A stretch of 50,157 nucleotides of DNA from UBA6080 sp964607515 (GTDB lineage Bacteria; Fermentibacterota; Fermentibacteria; Fermentibacterales; JCC-6): assembly GCA_964607515.1 (NCBI GenBank), contig CAZSKU010000020.1, positions 1 to 50,157 on the forward strand, written 5' to 3'. Both the position numbers and the translations under genes were made by a program. The notes under the pieces were generated by a model, which was not told the DNA's origin, searched no databases, and saw only the letters and a program-made list of their open reading frames with translations. Position 1 is the first letter of the stretch; every line of letters starts with the position of its first letter. Positions 1 through 8,494 of the stretch are shown piece after piece.

Positions 1-8
1 TATCACTC

Positions 9-36
9 TTGACGATCTATCTTTTAACACTATTTT
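9..36 (+). promoter_or_regulatory. Candidate sigma70 promoter for the MOSC-tldD-tldE operon
   Basis: TTGACG at 9-14 and TATTTT at 31-36 are separated by 16 bases, in a locally AT-rich stretch just ahead of the first gene. The -35 matches consensus at five of six positions and the -10 at four of six. This is a motif match only. Confidence 0.45.
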
Positions 37-66
37 GTGTTCCATGGAACCACCGAAGGAGGATAG

Positions 67-543
67 TTGAACCGGTTCGAGATTGTGTCGGTTAACCTGT
101 CCCCTGGCAAGGGAACCGGAAAGAAGCCTGTTTCCCGGGCGAAGGCGGACCTGTCCGGAATTGCGGGCGACGGCCACTCCGGAGACTGGCACCGGCAGGT
201 GAGCCTTCTGGACCTGGAGAGCATCCGGGCCTTCGCCGACGCCTCCGGCATGGAGATTGCCCCGGGGGATTTCGGGGAAAACCTGACCACCAGAGGGGGG
301 CGCTTCGGGGAGCTTGTTCCCGGAGTCCGGCTGTCAGGCGACGACGGCCTGGTCCTGCTTGTCACCCAGGTGGGCAAGGAGTGCCATGGGGACAAATGCG
401 CCATTTTCAATAGGGTCGGTAGGTGTGTCATGCCCGCGAGGGGCGTGTTCTGCCGGGTGGAATCGCCGGGCGTCCTGAGAAGCGGCGCCTTTCTGACGGT
501 GATTTGCCCGGAACCTGGAAGAGGTGAGGAAGTTGAAAGTTGA
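67..543 (+). CDS. MOSC domain protein (stand-alone)
   Basis: This 158-residue protein is essentially one MOSC domain, the beta-barrel found in molybdenum-cofactor sulfurases and in small sulfur-carrier proteins that often sit near Moco genes. The sequence shows the family's GDFGENL core near residues 60-66, followed by a cysteine-containing stretch (GKECHGDKC) and the VMPARGVFCRV segment. The proposed start is TTG at 67, placed just after a GGAGGA ribosome site at 58-63; no ATG fits the domain start. The 3' end overlaps the following tldD gene by about 11-20 bases, so the two are probably translationally coupled. No other molybdopterin gene is in the window, so the sulfur acceptor or substrate is unknown. 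Confidence 0.85.
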   Translation: MNRFEIVSVNLSPGKGTGKKPVSRAKADLSGIAGDGHSGDWHRQVSLLDLESIRAFADASGMEIAPGDFGENLTTRGGRFGELVPGVRLSGDDGLVLLVTQVGKECHGDKCAIFNRVGRCVMPARGVFCRVESPGVLRSGAFLTVICPEPGRGEEVES

Positions 544-2014
544 ACATCTGGACAGGCCGGTAAGCGAGGGCATAGCCCGGGTGATGGATGCGGGCGCCGG
601 TTACTGCGACGCCCGGTTCTACTCGGAAGACGGTTCCGAGACCCTGGTGCTGTACGATGGGAACCTGGAGTCCAACTCGTCCTCTTTCGAGAGCGGGCTG
701 GGCGTCAGGGTTCTTTACGGGGGCGCCTGGGGGTTCGCCGCCACAAGCAGGGCGTCCGACGTTTCCCAGGCCTTCGACAAGGCTCTGGCCAACGCCAGGA
801 CCGCGGCAATGCTGGTGAGTATCCCCCTGGACATGGGGGTGCTGCCAGGGGTGAAGGGCTCCTACTCCTCCCCGGTGGTGAAGGACCCCTTCGAAGTACC
901 CCTGAAGGAAAAACTGGCGTTTCTGACCTCCGTGGACGACAGACTCCGGGCGGATTTCGTCCAGCGCCGGGTTGTCTTCCTGTACCTGCAGAGGATGAGG
1001 AACCGGTTCTGGAACAGCGAGGGCTCCGTCATAGACAGGAACCTGATCAACTGTTTCGCCGACTCCATAGTGATGGCCCTGGACGCGGAAGGCCAGATGC
1101 AGCGGCGCTCCAAGAGCCTTCACACCACCGGAACCGGAACCAGGGGATGGGAGATGGTCACGGACCCGGACCTGTGGAGCGGTCGTTCCGAAGGGATGAA
1201 GGAGGAACTCTCCCAGCTTCTCTCGGCCCCCGAACTAACCTTCGGGCGCCGTTCGGTGATCCTACTTCCGGGCCAGGGGCATCTTCAGGTCCACGAGACC
1301 ATAGGTCATCCCCTGGAGCTGGACAGGATTCTCGGTTACGAACTTTCCTACGCCGGAGGCAGTTTCGTCACCCTGGACAGCTTCGGAAAACTCCGGTACG
1401 GTTCGGACAAACTCAACGTGAGCGCCTACGGTTCAGTGGAGAACAGCCCCGGCACCTATGGATTCGACGACGAGGGAACCCCCGAGCGGGACTACCTGCT
1501 CATTGACAGGGGCATTCTGGTGAACTGCCTGACCAGCCGCGCCATGATAAGCGAGGCCAACCACGTCGCCGGGCGCAGGGTGTTCGACGGCAGCGGCGGC
1601 GCCAGCCGATCCACCGCCTTCTACAAGGCTCCCATCGACCGGATGACCAACGTGAACATGCTGCCCGGCAGGGACGGGACCCTGGAGGACATCGTGGCGG
1701 GAACCGAGGACGGCGTCATCATGGACAATCCCACCAGCTGGTCCATCGGGAGCAACAGGGAGCACTTCCATTTCGGGTGCGAGATCGCCTGGGAGGTCAA
1801 GGGCGGCAGGATCACCAGGGTGCTGAAGAACCCCACCTACCAGGGGCACACCCTGGAGTTCTACGGCAAGCTGAGCGCCGTGGGCGACCGATCCACCTGG
1901 GTGGTGGAACAGGTCCCCAACTGCGGCAAGGGCGAGCCGAACCAGGTGATGGAGATCGGCCACGGGGTTCCCGTGATGCGGTTCGACGATGTCATCACCG
2001 GAGAGGAGAGGTAG
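524..2014 (+). CDS. tldD: TldD-type metallopeptidase subunit (first copy)
   Basis: TldD is the catalytic, zinc-binding half of the TldD/TldE heterodimer, which degrades or trims unfolded peptides in the cytoplasm and matures some ribosomal peptide products. The protein (496 residues from GTG 524, or 493 from TTG 533) is close to the usual length of about 480. The metal-binding HExxxH is visible as HETIGH near residues 257-262, and the distant cysteine ligand is in NCGKGEP near residue 467. TTG 533 is better spaced from the GAGGTGAGG upstream than GTG 524, so the exact start is uncertain. The gene is followed two bases later by tldE, giving the standard pair. A second pair lies at 47017-49718. 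Confidence 0.93.
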   Translation: MRKLKVEHLDRPVSEGIARVMDAGAGYCDARFYSEDGSETLVLYDGNLESNSSSFESGLGVRVLYGGAWGFAATSRASDVSQAFDKALANARTAAMLVSIPLDMGVLPGVKGSYSSPVVKDPFEVPLKEKLAFLTSVDDRLRADFVQRRVVFLYLQRMRNRFWNSEGSVIDRNLINCFADSIVMALDAEGQMQRRSKSLHTTGTGTRGWEMVTDPDLWSGRSEGMKEELSQLLSAPELTFGRRSVILLPGQGHLQVHETIGHPLELDRILGYELSYAGGSFVTLDSFGKLRYGSDKLNVSAYGSVENSPGTYGFDDEGTPERDYLLIDRGILVNCLTSRAMISEANHVAGRRVFDGSGGASRSTAFYKAPIDRMTNVNMLPGRDGTLEDIVAGTEDGVIMDNPTSWSIGSNREHFHFGCEIAWEVKGGRITRVLKNPTYQGHTLEFYGKLSAVGDRSTWVVEQVPNCGKGEPNQVMEIGHGVPVMRFDDVITGEER

Positions 2015-2016
2015 CC

Positions 2017-3384
2017 ATGCTGGACGAAACAACCCGCGACGCCATCCTCCGGGTGAGGGACGAGGCGGCGGAGAAGGGCGTAGACGCCCTCTTCACGATG
2101 CACCGGGAGAAGAGCCATCTCATGAGGATAGGCAACAACTCGGTAAGCCTGAACACCAGCGTGGACCTGACCCGGCTGGACGTGGAGGTCATAGACGGCC
2201 GCCGGGAGGGGTCTTACACGGTCATGGGCGACATCACCGGCCCCGAGTCGGTCAGAAACGCCCTGAAAGCGGCCGTGGAGAAGGCATCGGTTTCCACGCC
2301 AAAGGACTACGATCCCATCTCCCGGGTGGTGCAGGAGAACGCCGAGGAGATGCTCCAGTACGACGAGGCCCTGGAGGGGATGGACCCCCGGGAAAAGGCC
2401 GTTGTCTACCGTGAGATCATTGAAAGGACCGGAGCGCACCTGAACTACTCCGGCTCATGGAGCAGCGGTTCCACCGAGGTATTCCTGGCCTGCTCGGGCA
2501 ACGGGAACCTGGCCTGGCGGATCGGCACCGACCAGCAGTTCACCTGCGTGCTGAAGCACCCCGGAAAGAAGTGGGAGCTGGCTTCCTTCCAGACCGGCTG
2601 GCAGGCCGGGGACGTGAAGGCTGAGAACACGGTGTCGGGCTTCAACCTCTTTCTTCCCGTATACGAGAAGCCGGGTTTCAGGGTGGAACCCGGGGAGTAC
2701 ACTGTCCTCTTCGGTTCCCAGGCTCTGGCGGACATCGTGGGAATGGCTCTGGGCACCGGGCTCGGGGGCCGTGGCTACGAGGAGGGGATGAACTGGACCT
2801 GCGGCAGCAAGGTCGGCGACACGATACTTTCCGAAAAGGTTACCCTGGTGGACGACCCGGACGACAACAACACCTTCCGGTTCGGTTTCGACATGGCGGG
2901 GATGACCCGGGGCAGGTTCCCCCTGGTGGAGCGGGGAGTGATGAGATCCCTGTTCTACGACATGGCCACCGCCGCCAGGTACGGCCGCAAGCCTACACCG
3001 CACCACGGAAGCGCAAGCATCGTGATGGCCCCGGGGGAGGGGCCGGACTGTCCCCTGGATGCGGTGAAGAACATGGGCAGAGTGCTCTTCATACCGGCGC
3101 TCCACTACACCCACATACCCAACCGCAGCAAGGGCATCTTCACGGGCAGCAGCAGATTCAGCGCGGTTCTGGTGGAAGACGGAGAGATGGTCAGGCCGAT
3201 CTTCTCCAGCAGGATCACCGACACCTTCCAGAACGTGCTTGGGAACATTGCCCTTCTGGCTCCCTGGTGCACCTCCGTGAACGGATCCAACACCTATGAC
3301 CGCCGGATGCCCGAAGCCTCATCGGTTCCGGGCTACATCGTCAGCACCGGGGTGAAGATAACGGACTGCGCCGAGTCGTTCTGA
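2017..3384 (+). CDS. tldE: TldE/PmbA-type partner subunit (first copy)
   Basis: This 455-residue protein is the TldE (PmbA) partner of the preceding TldD. It has the same overall fold pattern but lacks the HExxxH motif, as known TldE proteins do, and so is expected to shape the proteolytic chamber rather than bind zinc. Near the C-terminus, FTGSSRFSAVLVEDGEMV shows the substrate-cleft beta strands typical of the family. The start is ATG 2017 with GAGAGGAGAGG directly upstream, two bases after the tldD stop. The open frame extends upstream inside tldD, but that part is a shadow. A strong hairpin follows at 3394. Confidence 0.92.
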   Translation: MLDETTRDAILRVRDEAAEKGVDALFTMHREKSHLMRIGNNSVSLNTSVDLTRLDVEVIDGRREGSYTVMGDITGPESVRNALKAAVEKASVSTPKDYDPISRVVQENAEEMLQYDEALEGMDPREKAVVYREIIERTGAHLNYSGSWSSGSTEVFLACSGNGNLAWRIGTDQQFTCVLKHPGKKWELASFQTGWQAGDVKAENTVSGFNLFLPVYEKPGFRVEPGEYTVLFGSQALADIVGMALGTGLGGRGYEEGMNWTCGSKVGDTILSEKVTLVDDPDDNNTFRFGFDMAGMTRGRFPLVERGVMRSLFYDMATAARYGRKPTPHHGSASIVMAPGEGPDCPLDAVKNMGRVLFIPALHYTHIPNRSKGIFTGSSRFSAVLVEDGEMVRPIFSSRITDTFQNVLGNIALLAPWCTSVNGSNTYDRRMPEASSVPGYIVSTGVKITDCAESF

Positions 3385-3393
3385 CCCCGGTTT

Positions 3394-3425
3394 CCCTCCG
3401 GGGGCGTTTCGACGCCCCCGGAGGG
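3394..3425 (+). terminator. Strong hairpin with TTCG loop between convergent operons
   Basis: A 14-base perfect inverted repeat (arms 3394-3407 and 3412-3425) encloses a TTCG tetraloop. The sequence after it on the plus strand is AGCCTTATCGG then TTTTT. It lies between the tldE stop at 3384 and the convergent radical SAM stop at 3471, so it probably ends transcription from the plus side and may act in both directions. Confidence 0.8.
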
Positions 3426-3470
3426 AGCCTTATCGGTTTTTCCGCCCGGTTACGACCGTTCTTCTGGGAA

Positions 3471-4889
3471 TCAACTGACAGGTTTTCGGCTCATACCCGA
3501 GAAAAACTCTCCGGCGTCCCTTTTCAGCTGGTCCCACCCTCTCAGAGCCAGGTGTTTCCACAGCAGGGCGGGAATCCGGGTGAAGGGCCTCCTCAGAAGG
3601 TACCTTCTGCCCACGGCGCCCATGGCCCGCTTCCGGAGCTCCAGGAGTTCCCCGTCGTCCATGTCCGTGAGATTCACCAGCAGCCTGTCGGCGGCCTCCA
3701 GGGAAAGAACGTAGGCCTCCAGGTCCCGAATGAGCCCACGCTGCACGGCTTCCTGGAAGAGAGGGGTTCCCGGGTAGGGGGTGACGAACAGCATGGGCGC
3801 CGTGATGTCGGCACTGTGGCAGAACTCCACCGTCTGAGCCACGGTCTCCCGGGTTTCTCCGAACATGCCTATCATGAAGGAGGCCTCCGGAAAGATTCCC
3901 TCCTCCCGGGTCATCCTGATGGCTTCCAGACACTGTTGGGGAGTCACCGTGCGGTTCATCCTTCGCAGGATCTCCGGGCTTCCCGTCTCCACACCGTAGC
4001 TGATCCAGTCGCAGCCGGCCTCCCGCATGGCCGAGAGCATCTCCCGGTCCACGGTGGAGGCCCTGCCTATGCAGGACCATCGGATTCCGGGAAGCTTTTC
4101 CCGAAGCAGCCGGCAGACCTTCAGGACGAAGGCCTTGTCGCTGGTGAACAGGTCGTCCGGAAAACCGGTGTACCGGACGTCGTACCTGTCCACTATGTGC
4201 TGCGCCTCCGCCACGATTGACTCGGGGCTGCGGCGGCGGATGCTCCTTCCGTAGATATGGTAGCAGTAGGAACAGCCGAAGGGGCATCCCCGGCTGGCAA
4301 CTATTTCCAGGTGCCTCTCGTGTTTTCCCCGGTGGTCCATGCTGGTCATGTAGCGTTCCAGGGGGAACAGGTCCCTGGCCGGCCAAGGAAGGCTGTCCAG
4401 GTTAGGGTGAAGCTGCCTCTCCGCAGATCTGACAACCGATCCCGAGCGGTCGAGGAAGGCGATTCCCGGAACATCCCTCCACTGCGCCCCGGCGGAGACG
4501 GCGCCGGCCAGTTCCACCGCGGTGGCCTCACCTTCGCCCAGCACAACCGCGTCCATCCGGGCGCTCTCCAGGTAGAGCCCCGGGATGGTGGTTGCTCCGC
4601 TGTTCCCGGCCATCAGGAAAATGCCGGGGGCTTCCCTCCGGAGGTTCCTTCCCAGCTCCCGGACAATCTTGTACCGGGTGATCATTCCGCCGAAACCCAC
4701 CATCTCCGGGGAGCTTTTCAGGATTTCGGCCAGGGCCCTGTCCGTGGAGAGGTCGTTCCCCTCCATGTCCACCACGGTCACCGTATGGCCGGCGTTTCTG
4801 AGGGAGGCGGCCACGTAGGCCAGCCCCTGGGGGAAGTACAGACTCCGGCGGCCGGTGCCGAAGAAGGGGTAGACCAGCGTCACCCTCAA
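3471..4889 (-). CDS. Radical SAM enzyme with B12-binding-type N-terminal domain (distal copy)
   Basis: The protein (472 residues) has a Rossmann-like N-terminal half (about 1-150) of the B12-binding type, followed by a radical SAM core with the iron-sulfur motif CPFGCSYC (C202, C206, C209). The N-terminal domain lacks DxHxxG, as in radical SAM methylases and lipid-modifying enzymes that bind cobalamin without the axial histidine. The glycine-rich VETGSPEILRR stretch and the C-terminal PYPGTPLF motif match the class B/HpnJ-like and Grs-like group. The start is TTG 4889, overlapping the upstream acyltransferase stop by four bases. It is last of three genes. Substrate unknown; the acyltransferase partner suggests a lipid. 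Methyl transfer or carbon-carbon bond chemistry are both possible. Confidence 0.85.
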   Translation of the reverse strand: MRVTLVYPFFGTGRRSLYFPQGLAYVAASLRNAGHTVTVVDMEGNDLSTDRALAEILKSSPEMVGFGGMITRYKIVRELGRNLRREAPGIFLMAGNSGATTIPGLYLESARMDAVVLGEGEATAVELAGAVSAGAQWRDVPGIAFLDRSGSVVRSAERQLHPNLDSLPWPARDLFPLERYMTSMDHRGKHERHLEIVASRGCPFGCSYCYHIYGRSIRRRSPESIVAEAQHIVDRYDVRYTGFPDDLFTSDKAFVLKVCRLLREKLPGIRWSCIGRASTVDREMLSAMREAGCDWISYGVETGSPEILRRMNRTVTPQQCLEAIRMTREEGIFPEASFMIGMFGETRETVAQTVEFCHSADITAPMLFVTPYPGTPLFQEAVQRGLIRDLEAYVLSLEAADRLLVNLTDMDDGELLELRKRAMGAVGRRYLLRRPFTRIPALLWKHLALRGWDQLKRDAGEFFSGMSRKPVS

Positions 4890-5881
4890 GGAAGCCTCCC
4901 GAGGGTCTTCAGGAAGTCGAGATCGGGCGCTTTTTCAGGATTCTCGTCTTCCGGAACAGCCAGTTTCTCCAGCAACTCCTCCTCCCGGGGTATGCCGCCT
5001 ATCCGGGCCATCGTGTTGGATTCCCGGTGGCGTATCACCAGGTTCTTCCAGTCGTACTGCCCGGGATGCTCCAGCCCGGCCCGTTCCACCCTGGCCATGA
5101 CCCTTCCGGTGAACTCCTCCACGTCTCCCGATGGGTCCACGGGCTCCAGGGTTATCCGGAAGCGCATTCCTGGAAGCGCGAAACAGAGCCCGAACAGCAC
5201 CCTGCATCGGGTTTTCACCGCCAGCCTCCAGGGGGTTGCCGGGACCAGGTCGGGGACCCCGAAAAGGTCGAGCCATACTCCCCCGGGACCGCCGTAGGCG
5301 GTGGGGGAATAGTGAAGGATCCTGTTGCCGGCCAGGGCTCTGTGCATCCACCTGGGGTTCTCGTCGGGAAAGTGAAGCGAGTTCCACTTCCCTCCCACCG
5401 AGAGCCTCGCCCCGCGGGGAATGGCCCCCTCCCCGGAATACCTGCTGGTGATGACCTCCACGGGGTATCCCGCCATGCCCATGAGGATGTGCATGCTCCG
5501 CTCGTCCCCGAAGTGGGGCACCAGCAGGAGCACCCCCAGGCCCCGTGCCATGGCCTGGTCCAGGTGTTCTCTGCCGAACCATTCCAGGGAATCGGACAGG
5601 CTTTCCGGCCGAAGCCTCTCCAGATGGAAAAGGTCCACGGTGTGCCGGTTGTGCCGCCTCCAGTAATCCCGGATGAGCCCCTTCACGGCCCGGCGGTCGT
5701 ACCCGGGAAAGATTCTTCTGAAGTGCTGGTCCAGAAGACCGCTCCTCCGGTCTGAGGGGCCCCGGAGGGCCGTCAGAAACCCGATGAGCCAGTGGGGGTT
5801 GGGGGAGAGGTGCACCGCCAGCCTCAGGGCGGCGTAGTACAGAGAGACCAGCAGGTTCCTTATCTCAATCCCCCTGGCCAC
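4886..5881 (-). CDS. LpxL/HtrB-like lysophospholipid or lipid A acyltransferase
   Basis: The 331-residue length and the N-terminal amphipathic/membrane segment (around residues 9-25) match the lipid A biosynthesis acyltransferase family, which transfers fatty acyl chains from acyl-ACP to a lipid acceptor at the inner face of the inner membrane. The catalytic histidine block is seen as VPHFGDE (H123). In LpxL the acid follows five residues after the histidine; here D126 and E127 follow at +3 and +4, so the motif is shifted. The start appears to be GTG 5881 with no clear ribosome site, inside a 17-base overlap with the upstream radical SAM gene. The acceptor is unknown; being sandwiched between two radical SAM genes suggests an unusual lipid rather than standard lipid A. 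Confidence 0.78.
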   Translation of the reverse strand: MARGIEIRNLLVSLYYAALRLAVHLSPNPHWLIGFLTALRGPSDRRSGLLDQHFRRIFPGYDRRAVKGLIRDYWRRHNRHTVDLFHLERLRPESLSDSLEWFGREHLDQAMARGLGVLLLVPHFGDERSMHILMGMAGYPVEVITSRYSGEGAIPRGARLSVGGKWNSLHFPDENPRWMHRALAGNRILHYSPTAYGGPGGVWLDLFGVPDLVPATPWRLAVKTRCRVLFGLCFALPGMRFRITLEPVDPSGDVEEFTGRVMARVERAGLEHPGQYDWKNLVIRHRESNTMARIGGIPREEELLEKLAVPEDENPEKAPDLDFLKTLGRLP

Positions 5882-7280
5882 GGAAGCCCCGAAGCACCCG
5901 CCCGGCCTTGCCCATGGCTTTGCCCGGTTCCCTGGCCAGCTCCGACGCCCACCTGGTGATGTTGCTCAGGCTGGTCACCTTCCTGAAGCTCCGGTACCTT
6001 TCTATCTTGTGCTTCCAGCCCACCACGTCCGACAGGTCCATGAAGGGCAGGCGCATGTTCATGATCTCGCACGCCCGGTTTCTGGCCGGATCCAGCAGCT
6101 CCGGGTTCTCGTCGTTTACGAGGTAGCCCTGTTCCTTCGCCCAGGTGTGGATGTGCCTTCCGGGGATGGCGGTGGAGAGGTAGACGATTATGTCGTCGGG
6201 CTTGATCCTCTTCAAAAGACGGTAGGTCGCCTCGATGTCGTCGTTGGTCTCCAGCGGGTAGCCGATCATGATGTTGGCCGTGGCCTCGACCTTGAACTCG
6301 TGGCACCACCTGAAGGCCTGCTCCGCCTGTGCCGGGGTTGTGCCCTTCTCATAGCAGTCGAGGATCTTCTGGCTCCCGCTTTCCACGCCGAAGCTTATGC
6401 AGTGGCAGCCGCTTTCGCCCATGACCCTGACCTTGTCCCGGGTGACGGTGTCCACCCTGCTGTTGCAGTGCCACTCCAGATCGATCCCGGCTTCCCGCAG
6501 GAGGTCGCGGTACTCCTCGAACCATTTTGTAGGGTGCATGGTGATGGTGTCGTCCTTGAAGAAGATCCTGAGATTTTTCGTGTTCCTCAGCCTGGAGAGT
6601 TCGACTATCTCCCCTACGACGTTCTTCGCGGAACGGAGCCGGATGCCTCCTCCGAAGATGAGGTCGGTGCTTGGCTTGCAGTACGTGCAGTGAAACGGGC
6701 AGCCCCGGGTGGTGACCATTCCGTACTCGCTCATTCCGTTCGACAGGTACCAGTCGTAGTCCACCACGTCCCGGGCGGGGTATGGGATGGTGTCCAGGTT
6801 CCCGATCACCGGACGCCTGGGGTTCACCACGAACCGGTCGCCGTCCGGAAAGGCCATGTTCCGCAGGGTTTTCCAGTCGCCCGCCCTTTCCAGGGTGTCG
6901 GCCAGTTCCACCACGGCTTCCTCCGCCTCGCCCACCATGGCCGAGTCGGCTCCGGTGCCCCGGACGCTCAGTTCCGGAAAAATACTGGGGTATGCTCCGC
7001 CCACGGTGAAATGGGCCTCGGGTACCACCGATCTCAGGTGCTTCAGCACATCCCCGGCCCGGCCCATCTTTGCGGCGGCGCTGATGGCCACGCCCACCAG
7101 GGAGCACCCCGCTGCAAGGTGGTCCAGATCGGTGATGCCGGTGCAGGATGAGTAGTCCATGTAGACCGGTTCGTGGCCGGCGTTCCGGAGAACGCTCACC
7201 AGGTGCAGCACGCCGAGGGGCTCGGCTAGTCCGTTGTACTCGTACCACTGCCATCTTGGGTAAACCAGGGCGACTTTCAC
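5865..7280 (-). CDS. Radical SAM enzyme with B12-binding-type N-terminal domain (proximal copy)
   Basis: This is the first gene of the three-gene minus-strand set. From GTG 7280, which has AAGGGAGG three bases upstream, the protein is 471 residues. Residues 1-150 form a B12-binding-type domain without DxHxxG (the segment FTVGGAYPSIFPE is characteristic). The radical SAM motif is CPFHCTYC (C194, C198, C201), and FGVESGSQKILD with a later YPLET segment supports the family. The C-terminal 100 residues are basic and helical. The longer open frame runs into the divergent gene and is not likely used. It resembles, but is distinct from, the second copy at 3471-4889; paired B12-type radical SAM enzymes often act in sequence on one substrate. 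Confidence 0.85.
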   Translation of the reverse strand: MKVALVYPRWQWYEYNGLAEPLGVLHLVSVLRNAGHEPVYMDYSSCTGITDLDHLAAGCSLVGVAISAAAKMGRAGDVLKHLRSVVPEAHFTVGGAYPSIFPELSVRGTGADSAMVGEAEEAVVELADTLERAGDWKTLRNMAFPDGDRFVVNPRRPVIGNLDTIPYPARDVVDYDWYLSNGMSEYGMVTTRGCPFHCTYCKPSTDLIFGGGIRLRSAKNVVGEIVELSRLRNTKNLRIFFKDDTITMHPTKWFEEYRDLLREAGIDLEWHCNSRVDTVTRDKVRVMGESGCHCISFGVESGSQKILDCYEKGTTPAQAEQAFRWCHEFKVEATANIMIGYPLETNDDIEATYRLLKRIKPDDIIVYLSTAIPGRHIHTWAKEQGYLVNDENPELLDPARNRACEIMNMRLPFMDLSDVVGWKHKIERYRSFRKVTSLSNITRWASELAREPGKAMGKAGRVLRGFRGQGD

Positions 7281-7363
7281 GGGCCTCCCTTCAAAGGTCA
7301 GGGAAATATAGGGAAACCCCGGCGGTCTTGCATTTCCGGCCGGAAGTGAAGAATATCTCGGGC

Positions 7364-8494
7364 ATGCCCGGAAAGTTCGAAACAGGCTTTCTCGTAGTGG
7401 GCGCCGGACCCGCCGGGTCAAGCTGCGCCTGGAGTATCGCCTCCCGGGGGGGAAGGGTCGTGTTAGCCGACAGGAGCGGTTTTCCCAGGCCCAAACTTTG
7501 CGGAGGCGCCCTTTCGGAACGTGGAGCCGGCCAGCTCACCGGATCGGGCATGCTGTCGCCCATGGAACTGGACGACCTGACAGTGACCAGCCACGGAGTC
7601 TTCTCGTGTTTCGACGGATCCGGGCTACTCGGCACCTGGAGCGACGCCCGGCCCGCCATGAGACTGGTGGACAGGACCTCCTTCGATTCCTTCCTCTTCA
7701 GGCGGGCGGTGGAGGCCGGCGCGGTGCCCCTGGCCGGCGAGGCGTTCCGGGGGCTGGACCGGGACGGGGCGTTCTTCACCGGCGGCGCCAGGGTCAGGTT
7801 CGACAGGATGCTGGGGGCCGACGGCGCTCTTAGCACCGTGCGACGCCGGGTCTACGGCAGGCCCGGGGGAAGCTTCGGGTTATGCCTGGAAACCTTCGTT
7901 CCCCTGGCGCCGGCGGTGCTGAAGAGTTTTACCCCCCTGGGACTCCAGGCCCGGTTCGGTCTGCTTCCCTACGGTTACGGCTGGGTCTTTCCCCGTCCGG
8001 ACGACCTGTGCGTAGGGGTGGGCTCCTTCGGGCGGGGAGTGTCTTCCGCCGATGTGAGGAAAGCCATGGAGACTCTTCTGGAATACCTTGAACTGAGCCC
8101 CCGGACGCCCCTTCGGGGAGGGCTGGTGCCCTCGTTCCGGGGAGGGGTGACGCCCGGCAGGGGAAGGGTTCTGCTGGCGGGAGACGCCGCCGGCCTGTGC
8201 GACCGGGTCTCGGGGGAAGGAATATCCCACGCCCTGGAGAGCGGATTCCTGGCGGCGGAAGCCCTGCTGGCCGGAACCGATTCGTGGAAAACCGATTCCA
8301 GGTGTGTCAGACAGGTGAAAAGATCGGGATTCTTCCGCCACCTGCTGTACCACCCCGCCCTCAGACCCCTGGCCATGAAGAGGCTGCGGGAGGGTGACCG
8401 CTTTCAGAGGATATACTGGGGAATCACCGCCGGCAGCCTGGAGTACCCGGCCCTGCTTCAGCCCAGCCGGGCGGCCAGAGCCTCGGCAACCTGA
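7364..8494 (+). CDS. Geranylgeranyl-reductase-type FAD oxidoreductase
   Basis: The protein (376 residues) starts with a dinucleotide-binding GAGPAG motif (about residues 13-18), carries the family's PKLCGGALS segment with C46, and has the second FAD contact GDAAGL near residue 273 followed by SGEGISHALESG. This pattern is that of the geranylgeranyl/digeranylgeranyl reductase family, which saturates isoprenoid chains of lipids, chlorophyll or quinones. Start ATG 7364 has a weak ribosome site; GTG 7346 is an alternative. It is divergent from the radical SAM/acyltransferase genes across an 83-base gap that must hold both promoters. The 3' end overlaps the convergent transketolase by 37 bases. 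The substrate cannot be read from sequence. Confidence 0.82.
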   Translation: MPGKFETGFLVVGAGPAGSSCAWSIASRGGRVVLADRSGFPRPKLCGGALSERGAGQLTGSGMLSPMELDDLTVTSHGVFSCFDGSGLLGTWSDARPAMRLVDRTSFDSFLFRRAVEAGAVPLAGEAFRGLDRDGAFFTGGARVRFDRMLGADGALSTVRRRVYGRPGGSFGLCLETFVPLAPAVLKSFTPLGLQARFGLLPYGYGWVFPRPDDLCVGVGSFGRGVSSADVRKAMETLLEYLELSPRTPLRGGLVPSFRGGVTPGRGRVLLAGDAAGLCDRVSGEGISHALESGFLAAEALLAGTDSWKTDSRCVRQVKRSGFFRHLLYHPALRPLAMKRLREGDRFQRIYWGITAGSLEYPALLQPSRAARASAT

